This document shows, piece after piece, positions 49,574 through 58,220 of a stretch of 64,000 nt of DNA. The stretch lies in contig OZ244707.1 of assembly GCA_965218875.1 (NCBI GenBank), positions 1,984,001-2,048,000 on the forward strand, written 5' to 3'. Position 1 is the first letter of the stretch, and the number at the start of each line of letters is the position of its first letter. A program made the position numbers and the translations under genes. The DNA comes from CBDCMJ01 sp965218875. Its GTDB lineage: Bacteria > Chloroflexota > Dehalococcoidia > Lucifugimonadales > UBA3495. The notes beneath the pieces are model-generated. The model did not search any database and was not told the DNA's origin. It saw only the letters and a program-made list of their open reading frames with translations.

Positions 49574-51259
49574 TTGCCTGAGAAAATTCTCGTTGCCGTT
49601 GCCTGGCCCTACGCCAACGGCCCCCTGCATCTGGGCCACGTAGCCGGCTGTTATCTGGCCGCCGACGTCTTTGCCCGCTACCATCGCGTCAAGGGCAACC
49701 AGGTGCTGATGGTCTCCGGCAGCGACAGCCACGGCACTCCCATCACGGTGCGCGCCGAGCAGGAAAACGTGACGCCCCAGGAAATCCTGGACCGGTACCA
49801 CGCCCAGTTCCTGGACACCTGGCAGCAGTTGGGCATCTCCTTCGATCTGTTCACCACCACCCACACCCGGAACCACGAGGAGGTGGTGCACGACATTTTC
49901 CGGGTCCTCCAGGAGCGGGGGTACATCTACACCGGCAGTATGATGCTGGCCCACTGCCCCCGCTGCAACCGCTTCCTCCCCGACCGCTACATCACCGGCG
50001 ATTGCCCCTATTGCGGGAACCAGCAGGCCCGGGGCGACCAGTGCGATAGCTGCGGCCGTACGCTGGACCCTAAAGACCTGGTTGCTCCCCGCTGCGCGCT
50101 CTGCGGGAACACCCCCGGGTTCCGGGAGTCGGAGCACTTCTTCCTGAAGCTGTCCGCTTTCCAGGAACCTCTGCTGGAGTGGGTAAATCGCCAGCGCCAC
50201 TGGCGTCCCAATGTCCTGAATTTCACCCGCCGCTACCTGGAAGACGGGCTCAAAGACCGGGCCATTACCCGCGACTTGACCTGGGGGGTTCCGGTGCCCC
50301 AAGAAGGGTACGACGACAAGCGTATCTACGTGTGGTTCGAGGCCGTAATCGGCTACCTGTCGGCGGCCGTGGAGTGGGCCGGAAGCCAGGGTGCCCCGGC
50401 CAAGTGGGAGGACTTTTGGAAGGACCCCGCCGCCAAGTCTTTCTACTTCATCGGCAAGGACAACATACCGTTCCACTCGATAATCTGGCCCGCCATGCTC
50501 ATGGGCTACGGCGGCTTGAACCTTCCCTACGACGTGCCGGCCAACGAGTTCTTGAGCTTGGAGGACCGGAAATTCTCCACCAGTCAAAACTGGGCGGTGT
50601 GGGTCCCCGACTACCTCTCCCGGTACGACCCCGACCCGCTGCGCTACCTGCTGAGCATCAACATGCCGGAGACCGGCGACTCGGATTTTTCCTGGAGCGA
50701 GTTCGTCCGCCGCAACAACGACGAACTGGTGGCTACTTTCGGCAACCTGGTGCACCGGGTGCTGTCCTTCACCTACCGCAACTTCGACGGGAAGATTCCC
50801 GCCGCCGGCCCCTTGGGCGAGATGGACCGGCGGCTGTTGGACGCCGCGCGGAAGACCCTGCAGGCGGTGGATGAGAACCTCTACCACTGCCACTTCAAGG
50901 CCGCGATGGAGGCGGTGTTCTCGCTGGCCAGGGAAGCCAACCGCTACCTGGACGCGACCGCCCCCTGGAGGTCCATCAAGACCGAGCGGCAGCAAGCGGC
51001 GACTTCCCTGTGGGTGACTATCGCCGTCATAAACTGCCTGAAGGTGGTGGTCTACCCATTCCTTCCCTTCAGCGCCCAGCGCCTGCACCAGTTCTTGGGG
51101 TTCGACGGAGCCGTTGAAGAAGACCGGTGGGACTTCGATAGCATCGTGGAGGCGGTGAAGGAGGGCGAGGACCTGCGCAGTCCCTCACCCCTGTACACCA
51201 AGCTGGATCCCCAGGTCGTAGAAGAAGAAGTGCGGCGCCTTAGCGCCACGGCCGCATAG
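49574..51259 (+). CDS. metG: Methionyl-tRNA synthetase
   Basis: Class I synthetase of 561 residues. HIGH: PYANGPLHLGHVAGCYLAAD. The KMSKS position has the variant RKFSTSQNWAV, known in the MetRS group with two zinc knuckles, and four CxxC pairs are seen in CPRCNRFLPD, CPYCGNQ, CDSCGRT and CALCGNT. The C-terminal helical part is the anticodon-binding domain; the EMAPII-like dimerisation domain of longer MetRS is missing. TTG start. The polyprenyl synthase gene follows after 8 bp. Confidence 0.95.
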   Translation: MPEKILVAVAWPYANGPLHLGHVAGCYLAADVFARYHRVKGNQVLMVSGSDSHGTPITVRAEQENVTPQEILDRYHAQFLDTWQQLGISFDLFTTTHTRNHEEVVHDIFRVLQERGYIYTGSMMLAHCPRCNRFLPDRYITGDCPYCGNQQARGDQCDSCGRTLDPKDLVAPRCALCGNTPGFRESEHFFLKLSAFQEPLLEWVNRQRHWRPNVLNFTRRYLEDGLKDRAITRDLTWGVPVPQEGYDDKRIYVWFEAVIGYLSAAVEWAGSQGAPAKWEDFWKDPAAKSFYFIGKDNIPFHSIIWPAMLMGYGGLNLPYDVPANEFLSLEDRKFSTSQNWAVWVPDYLSRYDPDPLRYLLSINMPETGDSDFSWSEFVRRNNDELVATFGNLVHRVLSFTYRNFDGKIPAAGPLGEMDRRLLDAARKTLQAVDENLYHCHFKAAMEAVFSLAREANRYLDATAPWRSIKTERQQAATSLWVTIAVINCLKVVVYPFLPFSAQRLHQFLGFDGAVEEDRWDFDSIVEAVKEGEDLRSPSPLYTKLDPQVVEEEVRRLSATAA

Positions 51260-51267
51260 GGGGCGGT

Positions 51268-52251
51268 TTGCTCGACGGCTCCGATGGAATCATTGCCTCG
51301 ATCTACGCGCCAGTCCGCGACGAGCTGCGGGAGGTGGATGAAAAGCTCCGCGGTCTGTCTCGGACCGAGACCCCGTACCTGGAGCCGCTGCTGGACTACG
51401 TGACCAGCACCGGGGGCAAGCGGATGCGGCCGGCGATGACCCTGCTGTCCGCCGGCTTCTATCCCCACAACCGGGAGCACGCCATCACCATGGCCGCCGC
51501 CGTGGAACTGCTGCACGTGGCCACCCTGATCCACGACGACACGGTGGACAACTCCTCCCTGCGCCGGGGCAAGGCCACCGTGGGCAATGTCTGGGGCCAC
51601 CACGTGTCGGTGCTCTTCGGCGACTACATCTTCGCCACGTCGGCAACCTTCGTCTGCGACACCGGCAACATCCGCATCATCCGCCGCTTCGCCGAGACCA
51701 TCATGGACCTGGCCAGCGGGGAACTCATCGAGTTCTTCAGCGCCTTCGACCCCGAAGAGGCCCTCAAGCTCTACGACGAGCGCATCTACCGGAAGACGGC
51801 GTCGCTGTTCTGCACCTCCGCCGAGTCGGGCGCCATTCTGGCGGGCGCGCCGGAGTCGCAGGTTCAAGCCCTGAGAAACTATGCCTACAACGTCGGCATG
51901 GCCTTTCAGGTCATGGACGACTTGTTGGACGTTCAGGGAGACTCGACCGAGCTCGGCAAGCCGGTGGGCAATGATCTGATGCAGGGCGTGCTCACCTTGC
52001 CCACCATCAAGCTGATGGAACGGTATCCCGGCCAAAACCCTGTCGAAAAGCTGCTGATGAACCGCGGGGAGACCACCGAGGTGCAACAGACCCTGGACAT
52101 GATCAACGACTCGCCGGTCATCGACGACTGCTACGCGGTTATCCAGCAGTACTGCGACAACGCGGCCAAGGCCCTCGACGCCTTGCCCGATTGCCCTTCA
52201 AGACGCTCTCTCTTGGAGCTTTGCCGGTTCACCCGGGAACGACGGCACTAA
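51268..52251 (+). CDS. Trans-isoprenyl diphosphate (polyprenyl) synthase
   Basis: A 327-residue all-helical prenyltransferase. The first Asp-rich motif is LIHDDTVDNSSLRRG (DDxxD) and the second is VMDDLLDVQGD. These chain-elongate allylic diphosphates with IPP, for quinone side chains or carrier lipids. Residues before the first Asp motif (LLHVATL) suggest a long-chain product, but length cannot be fixed. TTG start, 8 bp after metG. Its end overlaps the convergent amidohydrolase gene by 23 bp. MqnA-like and quinone context is nearby. Confidence 0.9.
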   Translation: MLDGSDGIIASIYAPVRDELREVDEKLRGLSRTETPYLEPLLDYVTSTGGKRMRPAMTLLSAGFYPHNREHAITMAAAVELLHVATLIHDDTVDNSSLRRGKATVGNVWGHHVSVLFGDYIFATSATFVCDTGNIRIIRRFAETIMDLASGELIEFFSAFDPEEALKLYDERIYRKTASLFCTSAESGAILAGAPESQVQALRNYAYNVGMAFQVMDDLLDVQGDSTELGKPVGNDLMQGVLTLPTIKLMERYPGQNPVEKLLMNRGETTEVQQTLDMINDSPVIDDCYAVIQQYCDNAAKALDALPDCPSRRSLLELCRFTRERRH

Positions 52252-54019
52252 GCCCGGAAGCCTCACTCTGCCAGGCCACGCGGCCGCCCACGATGGTCAA
52301 CACCGGGCGCACCCGGTCGAGCCGCGACGGGTCTGCGCCCAGCGGGTCAAGGTCCACCAGCACCAGATCGGCCAGCTTGCCCGCTTGAATGCTGCCTTTG
52401 AAGCCGCTGCTGCCCTCCGAGTAAGCGCCCTCCAACGTGTGCCTGCGGAGCGCGGACTCCGTGGTTATCGCCTGCGGATCGGGCTGTCCTCGCCGTCCGC
52501 CCGGGCGCAAGCTGCGCCCCGACCGGGCGGCCCCGGTGACCGCGCTATAGATCGCCGGCCAGGGATTGGGGTCGATCACCGGCGCGTCGGACCCGAAGGC
52601 CACGCTTATTCCCAAGCCGGCCAGCGCGCCCAAGGGGTAGAGCCACGGCAGCAAGTCGGGGCTCACCTCTTGCCGGTAGCGCTCGCCGTTCCAGTAGACG
52701 AACCCCGGCTGGGTCACCACCATCGCTCCGCTGCGGCGCAGCCGGGCGGCCAGAGCCGGGGGACACTCCGAGCAGTGCTCGATGCGGTCAGGTGGCATAG
52801 CCGGATCCGGGCCCGTCGACGCCCCAGGCCCGGCGTCTCGACGGCGCCTTAGGCCCATTTCGCCGGGAGGCGTTGCCGGGGATGCTTGATCAACCCCGGC
52901 GTCGAAATCCGATGAATGGGCGGGTCCTCCAAGGAGGCGCGGGCGCCGCGGAGCCGCCCCCAAAGCGTCAACCGCAGCGGCGACCGCCTCCTGCTCCACG
53001 GCGTGGACTGCCACCGGGAAGCCCGCCTGCCGCGCCTCCCGGACCATGAGGGCCAGCGTCTCCGGGTCCGGGTAACACGCGCCGGTGGTGGTGGTGAGCA
53101 TTACCTTGACGTGACCTAGCCTCAGCGTGAGACCTCCCTGTCCCCAGCGGAAGCCCTCCGCCAGGAAATCTTGAAGATGCGCGGCCCCGGCCATCATGGT
53201 TACCCGAGGCTCAAACAGTCCCGACGCCTCCAGGTTTTGAAAGACGCGCCAGCGGGCGGGGCCGTTGTTGGGTCCCGCGTCTTGCACCGACGTAATGCCG
53301 TAGCTGAGCAGCCGGCGGTTTAGCTCCGCCACACCCTCCCCAAGATCGTCGTCGGTCCGGAGTTTGCCCAGTCGCCGGGCCAGATACCCTCCCATCTCCA
53401 GAAGGAGGCCGGTGGGTTCGCCGGTGGTCTCGTCCCGGCAGATGATCCCGTCCACCGGGTCGGGCGTGTCCCGGTCTATCCCCGCCAAGTGCAACCCCTG
53501 GCTGTTCAGTACCGCCGCGTGCCCGCTGCGGTGGTCCAACCGCACTGGATTAGCCGAGGCGGCCGAGTCCAGGTCCCAGCGGTTGGGGTGCCGCTTTTCC
53601 GCCAGGCCTAGGTGGTCATAGCCGAAACCCCGCACCCACTGCCCGCGGGGCGTCTCCCGGGCGCGGCTCCGCACCGCCTGTTGCAGGCGTCCTATGGTGG
53701 GAAGGGACTCCGGAGAGCAGTCCAGCCCCCGGAGGGAGGACGCGGCAGCCAGCAGATGACAGTGGGCGTCGACGAATCCCGGGAGCAGGGTCATTCCCCG
53801 GCAGTCGATGGTGCGAGTCCCAGGCCCCGACAGGCCCTCTACGTCGGCGCGGCGGCCCACGGCCACGACCACCTCACCCCGGACTGCCACGGCTTCCGCC
53901 AGGGGCTGTTGGGGGTCCATGGTGACGGCCTTGGCGTTTACCAGCGTCAGGCTGGCCGGCCCGGAAGCCGTGCGTCCGCCGGTGATTCCCACGGGCATGG
54001 GATGGGGTTGTTCCACCAT
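52229..54019 (-). CDS. Amidohydrolase family protein (YtcJ-like) with a low-complexity insertion
   Basis: A 596-residue metal-dependent hydrolase. The first metal motif is LLPGFVDAHCHLLAAASS, further His residues are in VAVHAVEQEAV and in PDRIEHCSE, and the Asp ligand is in SVAFGSDAPVIDPNP. The C-terminal HTLEGAYSEGSSGFKGSIQA then GKLADLVLVDLDPLG closes the fold. Between the VHAVEQEAV and RIEHC motifs a roughly 50-residue Pro/Arg/Gly-rich stretch interrupts the barrel, unlike typical YtcJ proteins. ATG 54019. Substrate unknown. Confidence 0.85.
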   Translation of the reverse strand: MVEQPHPMPVGITGGRTASGPASLTLVNAKAVTMDPQQPLAEAVAVRGEVVVAVGRRADVEGLSGPGTRTIDCRGMTLLPGFVDAHCHLLAAASSLRGLDCSPESLPTIGRLQQAVRSRARETPRGQWVRGFGYDHLGLAEKRHPNRWDLDSAASANPVRLDHRSGHAAVLNSQGLHLAGIDRDTPDPVDGIICRDETTGEPTGLLLEMGGYLARRLGKLRTDDDLGEGVAELNRRLLSYGITSVQDAGPNNGPARWRVFQNLEASGLFEPRVTMMAGAAHLQDFLAEGFRWGQGGLTLRLGHVKVMLTTTTGACYPDPETLALMVREARQAGFPVAVHAVEQEAVAAAVDALGAAPRRPRLLGGPAHSSDFDAGVDQASPATPPGEMGLRRRRDAGPGASTGPDPAMPPDRIEHCSECPPALAARLRRSGAMVVTQPGFVYWNGERYRQEVSPDLLPWLYPLGALAGLGISVAFGSDAPVIDPNPWPAIYSAVTGAARSGRSLRPGGRRGQPDPQAITTESALRRHTLEGAYSEGSSGFKGSIQAGKLADLVLVDLDPLGADPSRLDRVRPVLTIVGGRVAWQSEASGLSAVVPG

Positions 54020-54137
54020 AGGGGCGATGGCCTGGCAAGGGGTTCTAAAGCCGTCGGAAACCGGGAATCGCGCCTAGACGCTCTCTCCCGCCAGCTTCGC
54101 AAGTAATCGTTCAGAATCGGTGAGCCCACTGGCACGC

Positions 54138-54241
54138 AACCGTTCGTCCTGAGCGAAGCGAAGTGCAGCCGCAGGCGGAACGAAGCGCAGTCGAAGGGCC
54201 TGTCCTGAGCCTGTCGAGGGGCCGATCCCCTCGACTCTGAA
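54138..54241. repeat. Dispersed palindromic repeat (cgttcgtcctgagcgaagcg type)
   Basis: Contains gtcctgagcgaagcgaagtg, a centre with cgaagcgcagtcgaagggcc, and cctgtcctgagcctgtcgag. Variants of this phrase are widespread in bacterial intergenic DNA and recur in this window near 36.9 and 60.5 kb. No gene. Confidence 0.6.
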
Positions 54242-54590
54242 CAGTTACCTTCGCAATTCTAGCATAGCTCCCGGTCCGGACCCCCAGGACCCCGCGCCAT
54301 CCGACAGGCCGGGCCTTGGTAGCGTCGCGGCCTGCGGCTTGCCCGCGCCTGATATCTGCTGCGACCTGCTATTATGTACCGAAACTTCAGGCGGGGATTG
54401 ACTTGAAAGCGGTCGTCTTCCACCGGGACCTGACGCCGTGGGCCATCCGCGGCGGCTGCCTTGGGCTGATGGACGGCCAAACCGGCGTTCAGCGTTGAGA
54501 GTCCTTTCCAGAATCCCCAGAACTCAGGGTCACCCTCCCGCAGAGGTGAGCGCGGGAGGCGCCTCTGGGCCCGGGGCTGGCGGGTCAGCG

Positions 54591-55592
54591 GTGAAAGGGT
54601 GGCCGCGCCGTCGCGCCGCCGCCGCCGCCGTGGTGCTCCTGGCCCTGCTGGGCGTGGTGCTCGTCCTGCTGGACTGGCGGGAAGCTCGGGACGTCTTGGT
54701 GCGGGCCCGCTGGCAATGGCTGCCCCTGACCCTCGTCTTCACCGCCGGGTCCTACCTCTGCCTGAGTTACAGCTTCGCCCTGATCAACCGGGCGTTCCGT
54801 GTTCCGCTGGCCGGCAGGGAGCTATGGTGGGTGGGGTTCGTGTCTTCGGCGATGATTGCAGCGGTGGGGGGGCTGGCGGGACACTCCCTCCGGCTGCTCC
54901 TGATGGCCCGCCGGGGGCTGCCGGCGGCCGACGTGATGGCGCCGTCTCTCTTCCACTCCTACGTCGAGAGCCTGGTTTTCTTCTCGCTGATCCCCGCCGG
55001 CCTGGTCTACCTGCTGCTGACCCACCCGCTGTCTCCCGGCGTGTCCATCTGGCTTGGCGCGGGAACGGGAGTCCTGGGCGTAGCTTTCGCCATGACCGCC
55101 GTGGTCTTCTTCTTCCCTCCGGCGCGGGCGTTGGCCCTGGGGGTGGTGGGCGGCTTCTGGCGCAGGGTTATCCGAAGGGACATCACCGAGTCGCTCCGGC
55201 GCTTCGACTATACCCTGAGTCAAGGGTTGGCGGGACTGCGCCGCCGGCCGCAAGCCTTGGCGTTGCCCCTGGCCCTGGTCCTGGCGGACCGGGTGGGCCG
55301 GGTGGTGGTGGTCTGGTTCTGTTTCCAGGCGCTGGGCATCGACGTGGGCCCGGGGGTGGCCGTGACCGGCTTCTCCGTGGGCGTCGCGGCAGGGGTCATG
55401 TCCATGACGCCCGGAGGAATCGGGGTCCAGGAGGGCTCCATGGCCGGCACCTACCACCTGCTGGGCATGCCCCTGGAAGAGGCGGTGCTGGCCTCGGTAC
55501 TCTTCCGGGTGGTTTACTACATGGTTCCCTTTGCCGTTAGCCTGGCCTTCTACCGGCGGTTGCTGCGAGCCAACGAATCTTCCCCCGCCTAG
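54591..55592 (+). CDS. Lysylphosphatidylglycerol synthase TM region / UPF0104 membrane protein
   Basis: About 333 residues with seven to eight membrane helices, starting with AAAAVVLLALLGVVLVLLDW. Polar loop residues typical of the UPF0104/AglD-like flippase-type family occur in GGLAGHSLRLLLMARRGLP and FSVGVAAGVMSMTPGGIGV (with the Gly-Gly-Ile-Gly loop). No synthase domain is attached. The open frame begins at 54438, but sequence before GTG 54591 looks non-coding. TTG 54495 is an alternative start. Probably handles a lipid or glycan carrier. Confidence 0.78.
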   Translation: MKGWPRRRAAAAAVVLLALLGVVLVLLDWREARDVLVRARWQWLPLTLVFTAGSYLCLSYSFALINRAFRVPLAGRELWWVGFVSSAMIAAVGGLAGHSLRLLLMARRGLPAADVMAPSLFHSYVESLVFFSLIPAGLVYLLLTHPLSPGVSIWLGAGTGVLGVAFAMTAVVFFFPPARALALGVVGGFWRRVIRRDITESLRRFDYTLSQGLAGLRRRPQALALPLALVLADRVGRVVVVWFCFQALGIDVGPGVAVTGFSVGVAAGVMSMTPGGIGVQEGSMAGTYHLLGMPLEEAVLASVLFRVVYYMVPFAVSLAFYRRLLRANESSPA

Positions 55593-55823
55593 CGGAAGGA
55601 TGGATGGTACGTCATTCGTTCCCCTTCCTTCAAAACTCCCGGACACCTGGCCCTTGCCCCCTCCGGTGCCCACTCCCTACACTGTTAACAGGCAGCTATT
55701 AGCGGCCTGCCAAATCTATCAAACCGCCACTCAGGCCCGTGGCTCAAAATGGCTCACAATGGCCCTGAAATAAAAAACCCCGACCTCTCCCTACGCCGGT
55801 AATCGGCTCTCCCTATACCCGCC

Positions 55824-56197
55824 GTCGCCTTCAGGCGCCCCGCCCCCTGTCACGCCGAGTCCGCCTTCAGGCGCCCCGCCCCCTGTAGGCCGAGTCCGCC
55901 TTCAGGCGCCCCGCCCCCTGTCACGCCGAGCCCGCCTTCAGGCGCCCCGCCCCCTGTCACGCCGAGTCCGCCTTCAGGCGCCCCCGCCCCCTGTGACGCC
56001 GAGTCCGCCCTCAGGCGCCCCGCCCCCTGTCACGCCGAGTCCGCCTTCAGGCGCCCTGCCCCCTGTCACGCCGAGTCCGCCTTCAGGCGCCCTGCCCCCT
56101 GCCACGCCGAGTCCGCCTTCAGGCGCCCTGCCCCCTGTCACGCCGAGTCCGCCTTCAGGCGCCCCGCCCCCTGTCACGCCGAGTCCGCCTTCAGGCG
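55824..56197. repeat. 36-bp minisatellite with palindromic core
   Basis: Eleven tandem occurrences of a unit of mostly 36 bp, ctgtcacgccgagtccgcct then tcaggcgccccgcccc. The core cgccttcaggcg is a small hairpin. Units vary by single bases, and one is shortened. All are the same orientation and no spacers exist, so it is not a CRISPR. Open frames across it on both strands come from its period being a multiple of three. Confidence 0.92.
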
Positions 56198-56348
56198 GGC
56201 GAGGGGTCTAAAGTCCTAGTTAAGGCCGTGCTGCTGGCCGCCAGGCGGTTGAGATTCCTCGCCGCTTGGCGGCCACGGAATGACATAGTGGGGGCGCTGC
56301 TAGCTATTTTCATAATAATGACAAGGTTTAGAGGCCGACAAATGAATG
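56198..56348. repeat. Diverged family-A MITE-like end next to the minisatellite
   Basis: On the minus strand it begins agggccattcatttgtcggc and continues ctaaaccttgtcattattatg, matching the start of the 30139 element (tcggcctataaaccttgtcattgttatg). The interior has cattccgtggccgccaagcggcgaggaatct. The other end may be hidden in or lost to the minisatellite. Confidence 0.5.
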
Positions 56349-56503
56349 GCCCTGTTACACTACACTGGGCTTGTTGACGTGATATGCCCGTCCGCCTAAA
56401 ATCAGACCCGCGCGTCGACGCCTCGCCTGTGTCACAGCGGCGTCAACGCGGTCCGAAATCGCAGCCTGAAATCCCATCCGAAATCTGAGGCCGGTGCTGG
56501 TCT

Positions 56504-57259
56504 ATGGCTGTCAAAGTTGCCCGGGTCCCACACCTGAACACCGAGGCGTTCTACGTAGACATGGTGCGCCGGGGCCTCGAGTTGAGGGAGATACCCCCCG
56601 GAGGCGTGGCCGAGGCCATCCGCAGCGGCGAGGTGGACGCTGGGCCGGTGCCGCTGGTCGACGCCTTCGAGCTGGAAGACCAGTGCAAACCGGTATCGGG
56701 GTTTTGCGTATCCACCACCGAAAAGGCCAGGAGCGTCCTGCTTTACTCCCAGCGGCCCATTGAGGAGCTGGGCGGGGCCCGGGTCGGCGTCCCCCAAAAC
56801 TCCGGCGCGTCGCTGAAGCTCCTCCAGGTGCTGCTTGCCCTGCGGCATGGAGTGCAACCCGAAGCGTATGTGGCGACCGGGGAGCCCAACGACGCCTTCC
56901 TGATCACCGATGACCAGGCCCTTCGCCGGCGGTTGGGGGCCCGCGGACACCCTCACCGCTACGATCTTGGGGAGGAGTGGTACCGCTGGACGGGGCTTCC
57001 CTTCGTGTTCTCGCGCTGGCTGACCCGCAAGGACTTGTCCCCGGACCAGTTCCTGCTGCTGGAGGATACCCTGTACGTGGGGCTGGAAGAGGGGGTTGAG
57101 TTGCTGTTCCACGAGTCGGAGCCCCGCGACCGGTTGCTCATGCTGCCCAAAGACATCGTCGAGTACATACAGGGGTTCCGCTTCTTCATGGGGCTGTCGG
57201 AACAGAAGGGCATGAACCTGTTTCGAAAGTACCTGGACCAAATCGATGCCCCCGGTTAG
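56504..57259 (+). CDS. MqnA/MqnD-like periplasmic-binding-fold protein
   Basis: A 251-residue cytoplasmic two-lobe protein. The start KVARVPHLNTEAFYVDMVRR recalls the (I/V)S-Y-L-N-T motif of MqnA, the chorismate dehydratase of the futalosine menaquinone pathway. The middle (VGVPQNSGASLKLLQVLL) and YDLGEEWYRWTGLPFVFSRW are also MqnA/MqnD-like. Without other mqn genes nearby I cannot decide between menaquinone synthesis and another binding role. ATG 56504. Followed by the MTHFR-like gene after 51 bp, possibly co-transcribed. Confidence 0.7.
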   Translation: MAVKVARVPHLNTEAFYVDMVRRGLELREIPPGGVAEAIRSGEVDAGPVPLVDAFELEDQCKPVSGFCVSTTEKARSVLLYSQRPIEELGGARVGVPQNSGASLKLLQVLLALRHGVQPEAYVATGEPNDAFLITDDQALRRRLGARGHPHRYDLGEEWYRWTGLPFVFSRWLTRKDLSPDQFLLLEDTLYVGLEEGVELLFHESEPRDRLLMLPKDIVEYIQGFRFFMGLSEQKGMNLFRKYLDQIDAPG

Positions 57260-57310
57260 CCTCTCGCAATTTGCCCATCGCGGCCCGCCGCCGGGCTGAA
57301 CCGCGGGGGC

Positions 57311-58180
57311 ATGGTGGCAAAAGTAACCGAGCGGTGCTTCGAAGCCACGGGACGCACGGCCTTCATTTGCGACTTCTCGCCTCCCCGGTCCGGACAGCCC
57401 TCCGTCCTGGACCAGGCCGTTCCGGACGCCGATTTCCTGGCGGTAGCCTACAACCCCGGACGCGCGGTCAGAGTCAACTCCGCCATGCTAGCCGCCGCGC
57501 TCAAGCATCGCCTGGGCCGCGACGTGGTGTTCATCCTGGCCACCAGGGACATGAACCGGCTGGGGCTCCAGTCGCTGCTCCTGGGAGCGCAACTTCTGGG
57601 CCTGGAAAACGTGGCGGTGGTCCGGGGCGACCCCTTCGGCCCTCGTGACCGGGGACTGGTGCGGGACGCATCCGACACCTCGCCCACCCAGTTGGTCTCC
57701 GCCATCGCCGAGATGAACCTGGGCCGAGACTTTCGCGGGTCGAAGCTGGCCGCTCCCACGGACTTTTCCATTGGCGCGACCTTGGACCTGGGCCGAGGCG
57801 TCGAATCGGAGGCTGCCCTGGCCCACCGGAAAGTCCGGGCCGGCGCCCAGTTCTTTTTGACCCAGCCGATATTCGAAGCCGCCGCGGCCGCCGGATTCGC
57901 CGCGGCCTACCGCGCCGCGGCCGGAGAGGCTTTGCCAGTGCCGGTCTTCTATGGTCTGCAGGTCTTGGAGAAGGACGGGGTGGTGTTCAGCTCGGCCCCT
58001 CGGGCCATACTGGAGGAGTTGGACCGGGGTAGGCCCGGCCCGGAAATCGCCCTGGAACTGTACGGGCAGTTCCGGGAAAAGGGCCTGCGCAACGTGTACC
58101 TGGTGCCCCCCATCCGCCGGGGAGGCGGCCGGGACTACGACGCGGCCGCCGAGGTCCTGGCCGGCGCACCCCGCACCTGA
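57311..58180 (+). CDS. Methylenetetrahydrofolate reductase family protein
   Basis: A 289-residue FAD-TIM-barrel protein. Family marks: AFICDFSPPR near the N terminus, VVFILATRDMNRLGLQSLLL, the FAD-contacting ENVAVVRGDPFGPRD, and the substrate-side GAQFFLTQPIFEAAA (F-x-T-Q, with the Gln of MTHFR). It is short of the canonical E-x-F-P-P motif at the N terminus (DFSPPR instead), so the substrate may differ from standard MetF. ATG 57311. The next gene is convergent. Confidence 0.8.
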   Translation: MVAKVTERCFEATGRTAFICDFSPPRSGQPSVLDQAVPDADFLAVAYNPGRAVRVNSAMLAAALKHRLGRDVVFILATRDMNRLGLQSLLLGAQLLGLENVAVVRGDPFGPRDRGLVRDASDTSPTQLVSAIAEMNLGRDFRGSKLAAPTDFSIGATLDLGRGVESEAALAHRKVRAGAQFFLTQPIFEAAAAAGFAAAYRAAAGEALPVPVFYGLQVLEKDGVVFSSAPRAILEELDRGRPGPEIALELYGQFREKGLRNVYLVPPIRRGGGRDYDAAAEVLAGAPRT

Positions 58181-58220
58181 GCGGGGAGGCCCGCACTGAG
58201 TTAGTGCGAGTTAGTGCGAG

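Noticed and set aside
55824..56197. CRISPR array
   Set aside because: The units are contiguous, with no unique spacers, and no cas gene is present.
55974..56211. Repeat-encoded proteins on both strands (for example MTPSPPSGAPPP repeats)
   Set aside because: They result from the 36-bp period being divisible by three; one unit is shortened and breaks frames, and no start signal is seen.
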